Assembly (NCBI GenBank): GCA_003354055.1
Contig: PIVQ01000350.1
Location: forward strand, 1 to 7,408
Length of the DNA: 7,408 nt
Reading direction: 5' to 3'
From: Desulfobacteraceae bacterium
GTDB lineage: Bacteria > Desulfobacterota > Desulfobacteria > Desulfobacterales > Desulfobacteraceae
The notes below the pieces were generated by a model. That model had not been told where the DNA came from. It was given only the letters and a program-made list of their open reading frames with translations, and did not search any database. Below, piece by piece: positions 1 to 6,138 of this stretch (the first letter of the stretch is position 1; the number at the start of each line of letters is the position of its first letter). Position numbers and translations under genes: made by a program.

Positions 1-52
1 CGGCATGGTCGCCAAAGAAAAACTCGAGGAGACCCTCAAAGGCGTCCTTTAA
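1..52 (+). CDS. trxA: Thioredoxin, C-terminal end only (5' part outside window)
   Basis: Only the last 16 codons are visible, read in the frame starting at base 2 and stopping with TAA at 50-52. They give GMVAKEKLEETLKGVL, which matches the usual end of thioredoxin: a glycine before the last helix, then a Lys/Glu-rich helix ending in Leu. Thioredoxin is the small cytoplasmic dithiol protein that reduces protein disulfides. The active-site CGPC lies outside the window, so the call rests on the tail and on the next gene, trxB, which encodes its reductase. The stop codon overlaps the AAGGAG ribosome binding site of trxB (51-56), so the two genes are almost certainly co-transcribed and probably translationally coupled. 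Another short thioredoxin-fold protein cannot be excluded. Confidence 0.72.
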   Translation, partial: GMVAKEKLEETLKGVL

Positions 53-62
53 GGAGACTATA

Positions 63-977
63 ATGACAGATTATGATCTGGTAATTATCGGTGCCGGTCC
101 TGCCGGTTTAACCGCCGGTATTTACGCTGCCCGTGCCAGGATGAAGGTGCTTCTTCTGGAAAAAGCCGTGCCCGGCGGACAAATTATCGTCACGGACTGG
201 ATTGAAAATTATCCAGGATTTCCCGAAGGCATCAGCGGCTACGACCTGGCTGAAAAAATGAAAAAACAGGCCGAAGACTTAGGGCTTGAAATGGAAACGG
301 CCGAGGTCCGGTCTTTAAACCTGACAGCCGAGACCAAAGAAATTGTTCTGAAAAAACGAATAGTCAAAACCAAGGCTATCATCATTGCCTCAGGCGCCTC
401 CCCCAGAAAACTGGGCATTGGTGAAGACAAATTCATGGGCAAGGGTATCTCTTTTTGTGCCACCTGTGACGCACCTTTTTTCAGAGACAAAACCGTTGTG
501 GCCATTGGCGGTGGGGACACCGCTGTCCAGGAAGCCATTTTTCTGACCAAATTTGCCAAAAAAGTGTATCTGGTTCACCGCAGGGATGAGTTACGGGCCA
601 CGAAGATCCTTCAGGAAAGAGCATTTGCCAACGATAAAATCGAATTTGTATGGGACACGGTGGCAACCGGTGTCGACGGCTTTTTCGGCATTGAAGGGGT
701 GAATGTCAAAAATGTCAAAACCAATGAAACATCCACGATCAAGGCCGACGGATGCTTTCTCTGGGTCGGAATATTGCCAAATACCGAATTTGTAAAAGAG
801 ACTGTGGACACTGACGACGGTGGATTTATCATTGCCGATGCCAAAATGCAGACCAATGTCCCCGGTGTATTTGCTGTCGGTGATGTCAGAGACACCCCCC
901 TGCGTCAGGTTTCCACTGCAGTTGGCGACGGTGCCATTGCTGCGGTTTCCGCTGAACATTATATTGAGAATTTATAA
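63..977 (+). CDS. trxB: Thioredoxin-disulfide reductase (NADPH, FAD)
   Basis: A 304-residue flavoprotein, close to the usual bacterial length of about 310-320. It passes electrons from NADPH through FAD and a redox-active disulfide to thioredoxin in the cytoplasm. The N-terminal FAD-binding Rossmann motif GAGPAG lies at residues 10-15. The redox centre C132-A-T-C135-D136 is of the low-molecular-weight TrxB type. The NADPH domain has GGGDTA at 149-154 and HRRDELRA at 172-179, whose two arginines contact the NADPH 2'-phosphate, so NADPH rather than ferredoxin is the expected donor. The second FAD motif is GVFAVGDVRD at 268-277, followed by RQVSTAVGDG at 281-290. The ATG at 63 is fixed by AAGGAG at 51-56, six bases upstream. 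The gene lies 10 bp after trxA and ends one base before the bamD start. All key residues are present. Confidence 0.97.
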   Translation: MTDYDLVIIGAGPAGLTAGIYAARARMKVLLLEKAVPGGQIIVTDWIENYPGFPEGISGYDLAEKMKKQAEDLGLEMETAEVRSLNLTAETKEIVLKKRIVKTKAIIIASGASPRKLGIGEDKFMGKGISFCATCDAPFFRDKTVVAIGGGDTAVQEAIFLTKFAKKVYLVHRRDELRATKILQERAFANDKIEFVWDTVATGVDGFFGIEGVNVKNVKTNETSTIKADGCFLWVGILPNTEFVKETVDTDDGGFIIADAKMQTNVPGVFAVGDVRDTPLRQVSTAVGDGAIAAVSAEHYIENL

Positions 978-978
978 A

Positions 979-1638
979 ATGAAAAAATTCCTTATCTTTG
1001 GGATCCTAATTGTCTTTCTTACCGGATGTTCTATTTTTGAAGAATCTTCCCAGATGAATAAAACAGCGCAGCAACTGGCTGCTGAAGGCGCTGCAGCCTT
1101 TATGAATGAGGACTATGAAGAGGCGGTTAAAGCCTATACCGATCTTAAAGATTGGTACCCGTTCAGCAAATTTGCCATCCTGGCAGAGCTCAAGATTGCC
1201 GATGCCCATTTTCACCTGGAAGCATATGATGAGGCTGTTGTGGCCTATGAAAGCTTTGAGCAGATGCATCCCAGAAATGAGGCGGTGCCCTATGTGATAA
1301 ATCAGATCGGTATGTCCTGGTACAAGCAGATTGATACGGTTGACCGGGATCCAAGTCCTGCTAAAAACGCCATGGCCCAGTTCATGCGCCTGCTAAAGCA
1401 GTTTCCGGACAGTGAATTTGGAGAGGAAGCCGTCGCCTATATTGAAGCCTGTATTGACAATATTGCCGGTCACGAACTCTATGTGGCAAACTATTATAAT
1501 AAAACAAAAGAATATACCGCTGCCCTGAAACGGTATGAGTATATTGTTGAATTTTATCCGGGTACGGAGCAGAGTGAAGTTGCCATGGACAAAATTCCAC
1601 AGGTGACCAAACTCGTAAATAAAGTTGATAAAGAATAA
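979..1638 (+). CDS. bamD: Outer membrane protein assembly factor BamD (lipoprotein)
   Basis: A 219-residue lipoprotein of the BamD/YfiO family, a little shorter than the roughly 245 residues of E. coli BamD. BamD sits on the periplasmic face of the outer membrane and works with BamA to insert beta-barrel proteins. A signal peptide at 1-16 (KK, then a hydrophobic run) ends in the lipobox LTGC, making Cys17 the lipidated residue; Ser18 at +2 predicts outer-membrane sorting. TPR-like helix pairs fill the rest, at about 33-66, 67-100, 103-145 and 165-200. The segment YKQIDTVDRDPSPAKNAM (115-132) followed by LLKQFPDSEFGEEA is characteristic of BamD. The ATG at 979 was chosen because the lipobox must lie near the N terminus; the frame is open further upstream inside trxB, but that extension would bury the signal peptide. 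TAA of trxB and this ATG are one base apart with only a weak GAG upstream, so translational coupling is likely. No clear terminator follows in the 91 bp before rpmB. Confidence 0.92.
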   Translation: MKKFLIFGILIVFLTGCSIFEESSQMNKTAQQLAAEGAAAFMNEDYEEAVKAYTDLKDWYPFSKFAILAELKIADAHFHLEAYDEAVVAYESFEQMHPRNEAVPYVINQIGMSWYKQIDTVDRDPSPAKNAMAQFMRLLKQFPDSEFGEEAVAYIEACIDNIAGHELYVANYYNKTKEYTAALKRYEYIVEFYPGTEQSEVAMDKIPQVTKLVNKVDKE

Positions 1639-1729
1639 AAAAAATAATTCCCCTTTACTTTTTATGTAAACCAATGTATTTATTTCGGGTTATTATTTTG
1701 ATAATGCATTTTTCGTTAGGAGTATAAAG

Positions 1730-1924
1730 ATGTCAAAAGAATGTGCAATTTGCGGTAAGAAACCAATGGTCGGCAACAACGTCAGCCATGCCCATAATCT
1801 GAATAAAAGAAAATTCAACCCTAACCTTCAGAGAGTCCGCGCTGTGATTAAAGAGGGTTGTGTCAGGAAGATTGATGTATGTACCAGTTGTATCAAGGCA
1901 GGCAAAGTCACTAAATCCGCCTAA
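1730..1924 (+). CDS. rpmB: Large ribosomal subunit protein bL28
   Basis: A basic 64-residue protein of the L28 family, a late-assembling 50S subunit component. It starts [12 protein letters not shown] and has the conserved core [20 protein letters not shown] (15-34), typical of L28. Four cysteines, C5-x2-C8 and C51-x2-C54, form the zinc-ribbon (C+) version of the protein. The start is supported by AGGAG at 1718-1722, seven bases upstream. The 91-bp leader after bamD is AT-rich and contains GATAAT at 1700-1705, which could be a -10 box, but I see no convincing -35 partner, so read-through from bamD is also possible. The gene stands alone, not beside rpmG, and is followed by a strong terminator. 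Confidence 0.96.
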   Translation: MSKECAICGKKPMVGNNVSHAHNLNKRKFNPNLQRVRAVIKEGCVRKIDVCTSCIKAGKVTKSA

Positions 1925-1985
1925 ATACCTTCTGACGGGCTGCACGGTCGGGGCAAAAACTGACAAAATTTTGTAAACAACATTG

Positions 1986-2020
1986 AGTTCCGGTATTTGT
2001 ATTAAAATACCGGAACTTTT
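1986..2020 (+). terminator. Rho-independent terminator of rpmB, possibly bidirectional
   Basis: A perfect 13-bp inverted repeat pairs AGTTCCGGTATTT (1986-1998) with AAATACCGGAACT (2005-2017) around the six-base loop GTATTA. It is followed by TTTT at 2017-2020 and more T-rich sequence (GTTGTTTG). It lies 61 bp after the rpmB stop and 28 bp beyond the phoH stop on the other strand. Read on the - strand, the stem is followed by the less T-rich CAATGTTGTTTAC, so it should end rpmB strongly and phoH more weakly. Confidence 0.88.
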
Positions 2021-2048
2021 GTTGTTTGCCTGACTGGTCAGAATCTGT

Positions 2049-3368
2049 CTACAATATTTTTGATGCCAGTTCTGCCAGTTCTGATCGTTCTCCTTTTTCA
2101 AGGTTGATGTGGGCGTAGAGTTTCTGGCCTTTCATCTTTTCTATGATATAGGCCAGGCCGTTTGTCTGGCTGTCCAGATAGGGATGGTCAATCTGGAAAA
2201 TGTCCCCGGTAAAGATAATCTTTGTCCCCTCACCAGCACGGGTGATAATGGTTTTTACCTCATGGGGAGTCAGATTCTGGGCCTCATCCACAATAAAGAA
2301 AACCCTGACAATAGATCGGCCCCGGATATAAGAAATCGGGGTGATTACAATTTTTTCCTCTTCGATAAGCTCCTTAATCTTTTTCCCGCTTGAATTATTT
2401 TCGCTAAAATGATTCTGGATAACGGACAGATTGTCATACAGGGGCTGCATATAGGGATCCAGTTTGGAAGCCACATCTCCGGGTAAAAATCCCAAGTCCT
2501 TATTGCTCAACGGAACCACAGGCCTGGCTATGAAAATCTGACGGTAAAATTGTTTTTTGGCCAGGGCAGCTGCCAGGGCCAGCAGGGTTTTGCCGGTACC
2601 GGCTTTACCGGAAACGGTAACCAGTGAAATATCCGGGTTGAGCATAGCATTCAGGGCAAAGGTCTGCTCAGAATTTCTAGGCTTTATCCCGTAGCAGATT
2701 CTTGGCTGAATCAGTCTCACGGTCTGGCTCCCGCCGTCAAAAAACGCCAATGCGGACTTGGACCCGTTTTTCAGTATGACGTTTTCGTTGGCATAAAACT
2801 CCTGATCTGTTCCCAAACGGTCGATGGACGCGTCATAGGGTTTTTGGTAAAGATCGTCAAATACATCTGAAGTAATATTTTCAACTACTTTCAGACCCGT
2901 ATACATGTCTGAAATATCTTTCACAAACTTTGAATTATAATTTTCTGTTTTCAGACCGATGGACCTGGCCTTTAGACGAAGATTCACATCCTTGGTTACA
3001 AAAATAACATTCTTGAACTTATGTTTCTTGGCAATGGAATAGGCGATATTCAATATCCGGATATCCGGAGTAATCTCGTAAAAATTGTCTTTGATAATAG
3101 GGCTCAGACTGGTATCCAGACGTATGGAAATACTGCCATCACCACTATCAATTGGCACACCGCCGTTAAGCATTTTGTCGCTGGATAATGCATCCAGAGT
3201 TCTTAAAAAATCCCGGGCATTGCAATTAATGACATTGTTCCCCTTCTTGAATTTGTCCAGCTCCTCAATCACCGTTATGGGGATATAGATGTCATTGTCC
3301 TTGAACTGGTGAATACAAGCACTGTCATGAAGAATTACGTTGGTGTCCAGAATAAAGATTTTTTTCAT
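2049..3368 (-). CDS. PhoH2-type protein: PIN ribonuclease domain fused to PhoH ATPase
   Basis: A 439-residue two-domain protein of the PhoH2/YlaK class. Residues 1-135 form a PIN (VapC-like) domain: FILDTNVILHD carries Asp8, VIEELDKFK carries Glu35, and Asp102 and Asp127 (VTKDVNLRLKA) complete the acidic set expected to bind the metal. From about 225 to the end is a PhoH P-loop ATPase: Walker A GKAGTGKT at 254-261, the conserved ARPVVPLSNKDLGFLPGD (281-298), Walker B FFIVDEAQN (357-365) and TGD at 387-389. The C-terminal EKGERSELAELA fits the family's arginine-containing tail. Related PhoH2 proteins are ATP-dependent RNA helicases with RNase activity; some act with a small upstream antitoxin. 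GGAG at 3375-3378 lies six bases before the ATG. The gene converges on rpmB. All catalytic motifs look intact, so I expect an active enzyme; its target RNA cannot be read from the sequence. Confidence 0.93.
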   Translation of the reverse strand: MKKIFILDTNVILHDSACIHQFKDNDIYIPITVIEELDKFKKGNNVINCNARDFLRTLDALSSDKMLNGGVPIDSGDGSISIRLDTSLSPIIKDNFYEITPDIRILNIAYSIAKKHKFKNVIFVTKDVNLRLKARSIGLKTENYNSKFVKDISDMYTGLKVVENITSDVFDDLYQKPYDASIDRLGTDQEFYANENVILKNGSKSALAFFDGGSQTVRLIQPRICYGIKPRNSEQTFALNAMLNPDISLVTVSGKAGTGKTLLALAAALAKKQFYRQIFIARPVVPLSNKDLGFLPGDVASKLDPYMQPLYDNLSVIQNHFSENNSSGKKIKELIEEEKIVITPISYIRGRSIVRVFFIVDEAQNLTPHEVKTIITRAGEGTKIIFTGDIFQIDHPYLDSQTNGLAYIIEKMKGQKLYAHINLEKGERSELAELASKIL

Positions 3369-3400
3369 ATAGATCTCCGCTTTAAATTGCCGATATCTAA

Positions 3401-3429
3401 ATCATAGAAGACTATGACTTCAAAGTAAA
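3401..3429 (-). promoter_or_regulatory. Candidate sigma-70 promoter for phoH
   Basis: On the - strand TTTACT (3429-3424; four of six matches to the -35 consensus) and TATGAT (3406-3401; five of six matches to the -10) are separated by exactly 17 bases. Transcription would begin near 3394, leaving a leader of about 26 bases that includes the GGAG site of phoH. This is a consensus match by eye only. Confidence 0.5.
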
Positions 3430-3476
3430 GGTTGACGGGGTTTTTTAAAGATATCTGAGCTTTTGAATCAGACGGT

Positions 3477-3524
3477 CCGGCGGGATAGCCGGCGGGGTGT
3501 TTGGCAGGGTACTCGGCGGGAATT
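3477..3524. repeat. Degenerate 12-bp tandem repeat, four copies
   Basis: Four consecutive 12-base units are visible: CCGGCGGGATAG, CCGGCGGGGTGT, TTGGCAGGGTAC and TCGGCGGGAATT. The core GGCGGG (GGCAGG in unit three) recurs at constant phase. On the - strand the period is four codons, giving PAEY, PAKH, PAGY, PAGP. The array is far richer in G+C than the AT-rich DNA around it. It could be a small minisatellite, a multi-site protein target, or part of a short coding sequence; nothing decides between these. Confidence 0.7.
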
Positions 3525-3562
3525 GGTAAAAGGCTGCTGTTTACCATAAATCATCCAGTTGT

Positions 3563-3581
3563 AGCATTTGTCACAAATGCT
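3563..3581. promoter_or_regulatory. Perfect 8-bp dyad upstream of phoH
   Basis: AGCATTTG (3563-3570) and CAAATGCT (3574-3581) are perfect inverted repeats around TCA. On the + strand the dyad is followed by TTTTGG, so it resembles a weak terminator, but no + strand gene lies upstream within this interval. It sits about 135 bp upstream of the candidate phoH promoter. Its 19-bp symmetry would also suit a dimeric regulator; I cannot assign a known one. Confidence 0.4.
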
Positions 3582-3704
3582 TTTGGTGTTAAAATTCAGG
3601 TCTTAAGTGTGGCAATTGGACCCGGCCACCCTAACCATATGTTATTTTTTCCCGGTTGTCTATAGAATTTTAAACAACAATTGTAAGTATGATGAGGGAT
3701 GCCC

Positions 3705-3864
3705 AAAAAGCGAGAACGGCGAGAACCGCTCGATCAGCGAGAGCAGCAGGTGGAGAACCTTCGGTTGACAGATTATAAGCAGGTGTTGCTGGGCAAAAAT
3801 ATTTGGTGCGCTTCGCGCTACCTTAACTGTTCTCGCGGCTCTCGCTGTTCCAGCGGTTCTCGCT
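3705..3864 (-). terminator. Candidate terminator of rel/spoT formed by the 9-nt repeat
   Basis: On the - strand the hairpin formed by the repeat arms ends in GTTCTCGCTTTTTGGG, so its last unit runs straight into five T residues (3709-3705). It begins 76 bases after the rel/spoT stop, and I see no simpler terminator in between. On the + strand the hairpin is followed by ATTCTAC, with no T run, so any termination should favour the - strand. The stem is long and imperfect with a large loop, which is unlike a classical terminator. Confidence 0.35.
3709..3864. repeat. 156-bp inverted repeat built of 9-nt units (AGCGAGAAC-like)
   Basis: The left arm is a run of 9-base units: AGCGAGAAC (3709-3717), GGCGAGAAC (3718-3726), CGCTCGATC (3727-3735) and AGCGAGAGC (3736-3744), then a decayed unit. 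The right arm, read on the - strand, has the same phase: AGCGAGAAC (3864-3856), CGCTGGAAC (3855-3847), AGCGAGAGC (3846-3838) and CGCGAGAAC (3837-3829). The arms pair over 12 perfect bases (3719-3730 with 3852-3863), nine more (3736-3744 with 3838-3846) and GAGAAC with GTTCTC (3753-3758 with 3829-3834). The roughly 70-base interior holds further hairpins: AGCA/TGCT (3778-3790) and GGTGCGC-TTC-GCGC-t-ACC (3805-3822). It has no protein-coding signs. I regard it as a dispersed, structured, non-coding repeat, an inference that needs genome-wide copies to confirm. Confidence 0.8.
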
Positions 3865-3940
3865 ATTCTACATAGATACCCAAATTTATAATTGCTGATT
3901 TTTAAAGAAGGGTTACTATGAATTGATAAGAAAGGCTTTT

Positions 3941-6100
3941 TTAATCGACCCTGACCACCCGTTTTACGTCGGTGACCTTTTTTACCCGGCGGATTTCAGA
4001 CATGATTTTTCTAAGCTGTTCAGAGCTTTCCACCATGATGGTAAAATAGAAAAAACCGATACCGTCATCCGTGGTTTCGCTCTGGGCATTTAAAATATTG
4101 ATCCGGGATTTACTGATAACCGCTGCGATGTCTGCCAGAAGGCCGTGGCGGTCATCGGTTTTGATCCGGATGGAGGCGGGATAGGATTCGGTGAGTCCCT
4201 GGCTCCACTGAACCTCTATTTTGCGTTCGGGGCTCATCTTCATGACATTAACGCAATTTTTTCTATGAATGGTAACTCCCTGGCCCTGGGTGATATAACC
4301 GGTAATGGGGTCGCCAGGCAAAGGACTGCAGCATTTTGAAAATCTTACCAGGATGTCGTTGAGCCCTTTGACAATGATCCCGTTATCTGTTTTCCCGGTA
4401 TTCCGGCTGACTATCTTGTTCAGATCGGCCTGTTCAATCTCTTCCCGCTGATCCTTTTCAAGATCCGGCAGAACTCTGTTGAGTACCTGGAGGGCGGTGA
4501 GTTTGCCAAAACCCACATGGGCAATAAGATCATCCACACTCTTAAATCCGTAGGAGTCGGCAACCGTTCCGATTTCTCCGGATTTGATCAGAGCGTTGAA
4601 GTTCTGATTCCGTTTCCTGAAGACCTTTTCGCACATTTCCTTGCCCAGGGAATAGCTTCGTTCCCGCTCCCTGGCATTGATATAGGCCCGGATCTTGTTC
4701 CTGGCCTTTACGGTTTTGACAAAGTTCAGCCAGTCTCGGCTGGGTTTGTGGCCCTTTGTGGTGAGAATTTCCACTGTATTCCCGGTCTTGAGTTCATGGG
4801 ATAGGGGCACCAGCTTACCATTGACCTTGGCACCGGTACATTTAGCTCCCACCTCGGTATGAATCCTATAGGCAAAGTCCACAGGCGTTGCCTTTTTGGG
4901 AAGCGTCTTGATTTCACCCTGGGGGGTAAACACATAGATTTCACCCGGGTAAAGATCGATACGGACATTCTCCAGAAATTCATCCGGATCATTGTAGTTT
5001 TCCTGATTTTCCACCAGATTTCGAATCCAGGCAAACAGCTCTCCTGTATTTTCATCTATCTTGGCCCCCTCTTTATAGGACCAGTGGGCGGCGATGCCGG
5101 ATTCGGCAATCCGATCCATATCATGAGTACGAATCTGAATCTCAACCCGTTCCCCCTTTGGCCCTACCACTGTGGTATGGATGGACTGATACATATTGGG
5201 CTTGGGATTACCGATATAATCTTTGATCTTATAATAAATCGGCTTCCACATGGAGTGGATGGCGCCCATGGCTGCATAGCATAGGGGTACCGTGTCCAGA
5301 ATGATCCTGAAGGCAATGACGTCATAGACTTCATCAAATTCAAGGCTCTGGGAGATCATCTTCTGGTAGATACTGTAATGGGCCTTGTACCGGCCCTTGA
5401 TGTCACAGGGCAGTTCCATTTCCTCCATCTTGTAGTGGAGCGAGGTGGACACCTCCTTGATATAGTCCTCTTTTTCATCTTTGGCCCGGTCAACCAGGGC
5501 CTCGATGCGGTCGTGCTCTTCCCTGAGCGTATAGTAAAAGGCAATTTCTTCCAATTCATGTTTGATCCAGAAGATGCCCAGACGTGCGGCAATAGGGGCA
5601 TAGATATCCAGGGTTTCCTGGGCAATTGCAGCCTGCTTTTCAGGTTTGCGGTGATATTTCAGGGTCCGCATGTTATGAATCCGGTCAGCCAGTTTGATCA
5701 ATACCACCCGGATATCATCGGCCATAGCCAGGATCATTTTTCTCAGGGATTCAGCCTGCTGGGCAACCTTGGTGGTTGAGGGAAGGGCGGACAGCTTGGT
5801 CACCCCTTCCACAATATGGGCAACCCCGGGTCCGAATAGTTCTTCGATATCCTCTTTGGTGGCCGGTGTATCTTCGATGACATCATGGAGCAGGGCGGCT
5901 GAAATGCTTTCCATGTCCAGTTTCATGTCTGCCAGGATATTGGCCACCTCAAGGGGATGAGACAGATATGGTTCTCCGGATAACCTCACCTGGCCTTCGT
6001 GGACACGGGCCGAATAGATATACGCTCTGTCGATCAGCGAGACATCCGCATCTGGATTGTAATCGTAAATCTTATCCAATATGTCTGTGATTCGAATCAT
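3941..6100 (-). CDS. spoT: Bifunctional (p)ppGpp synthetase / hydrolase (Rel/SpoT)
   Basis: A 719-residue long RelA-SpoT homologue, also named rel, which makes and degrades the starvation alarmone (p)ppGpp. The N-terminal HD hydrolase domain is intact: H48, H72-D73, E76-D77 in LLHDVIEDT, and N143 in LADRIHNMRTL. The synthetase domain follows at about 235-345 with GRYKAHYSIYQKM, Asp260 in YDVIAFR, PKPNMYQSIHTTV at 299-311 and Glu320 in EIQIRT. The loop KIKD (291-294) is the RXKD-like basic form of bifunctional enzymes, not the acidic EXDD of RelA. Then come TGS (about 384-447), a conserved-cysteine region around FSKCCSPLPGDPITGY (587-602), and a C-terminal ACT domain (about 641-719). The start MIRITDILDKI is typical; AGG (6112-6110) lies nine bases before the ATG. 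With both catalytic sites intact it is likely the main alarmone enzyme of the cell. It lies downstream of proS on the same strand. Confidence 0.96.
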   Translation of the reverse strand: MIRITDILDKIYDYNPDADVSLIDRAYIYSARVHEGQVRLSGEPYLSHPLEVANILADMKLDMESISAALLHDVIEDTPATKEDIEELFGPGVAHIVEGVTKLSALPSTTKVAQQAESLRKMILAMADDIRVVLIKLADRIHNMRTLKYHRKPEKQAAIAQETLDIYAPIAARLGIFWIKHELEEIAFYYTLREEHDRIEALVDRAKDEKEDYIKEVSTSLHYKMEEMELPCDIKGRYKAHYSIYQKMISQSLEFDEVYDVIAFRIILDTVPLCYAAMGAIHSMWKPIYYKIKDYIGNPKPNMYQSIHTTVVGPKGERVEIQIRTHDMDRIAESGIAAHWSYKEGAKIDENTGELFAWIRNLVENQENYNDPDEFLENVRIDLYPGEIYVFTPQGEIKTLPKKATPVDFAYRIHTEVGAKCTGAKVNGKLVPLSHELKTGNTVEILTTKGHKPSRDWLNFVKTVKARNKIRAYINARERERSYSLGKEMCEKVFRKRNQNFNALIKSGEIGTVADSYGFKSVDDLIAHVGFGKLTALQVLNRVLPDLEKDQREEIEQADLNKIVSRNTGKTDNGIIVKGLNDILVRFSKCCSPLPGDPITGYITQGQGVTIHRKNCVNVMKMSPERKIEVQWSQGLTESYPASIRIKTDDRHGLLADIAAVISKSRINILNAQSETTDDGIGFFYFTIMVESSEQLRKIMSEIRRVKKVTDVKRVVRVD

Positions 6101-6138
6101 CTATTTCGACCTGTATCCTTAATAACTATTGGCTGATC

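Larger units (their letters stand above)
3369..3940. other. 572-bp intergenic region between rel/spoT and phoH
   Basis: No long reading frame with a good ribosome binding site is present. Reading left to right it holds the phoH leader and promoter, a 12-bp tandem repeat (3477-3524), a perfect hairpin (3563-3581), an AT-rich unremarkable stretch (about 3585-3700), the 9-nt-periodic inverted repeat (3709-3864), and an AT-rich tail reaching the rel/spoT stop. A 60-codon ATG-initiated frame (3547 to 3365, - strand) overlaps the phoH start but is weakly supported. Confidence 0.8.

Noticed and set aside
239..959. Several - strand frames opposite trxB
   Set aside because: Shadow frames; trxB motifs explain the whole stretch.
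820..978. Upstream extension of the bamD frame inside trxB, adding 53 residues before the Met at 979
   Set aside because: It overlaps trxB out of frame and would bury the lipoprotein signal peptide; the lipobox sits at residue 17 only if the start is 979.
1654..1682. TTTACT and TATTTA with a 17-base spacer as an rpmB promoter
   Set aside because: The -10 matches only three of six consensus positions in very AT-rich DNA, so it is not distinguishable from background.
2030..2041. Short palindrome CTGACTGGTCAG just beyond the phoH stop
   Set aside because: Only four or five base pairs with almost no loop and no T run; the 13-bp hairpin nearby explains termination better.
3709..3864. CRISPR array suggested by repeated 9-mers
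   Set aside because: Units are 9 nt, contiguous and on both strands; there are no spacers of constant length and no cas genes.
3369..3940. tRNA or other standard RNA gene in the long intergenic region
   Set aside because: No cloverleaf, T-loop motif or CCA end seen on either strand; the structure present is the inverted 9-nt repeat.
4859..5284. Open + strand frames of about 95-140 codons opposite rel/spoT
   Set aside because: They are antisense to a gene with every catalytic motif intact and show no domain or ribosome binding site.
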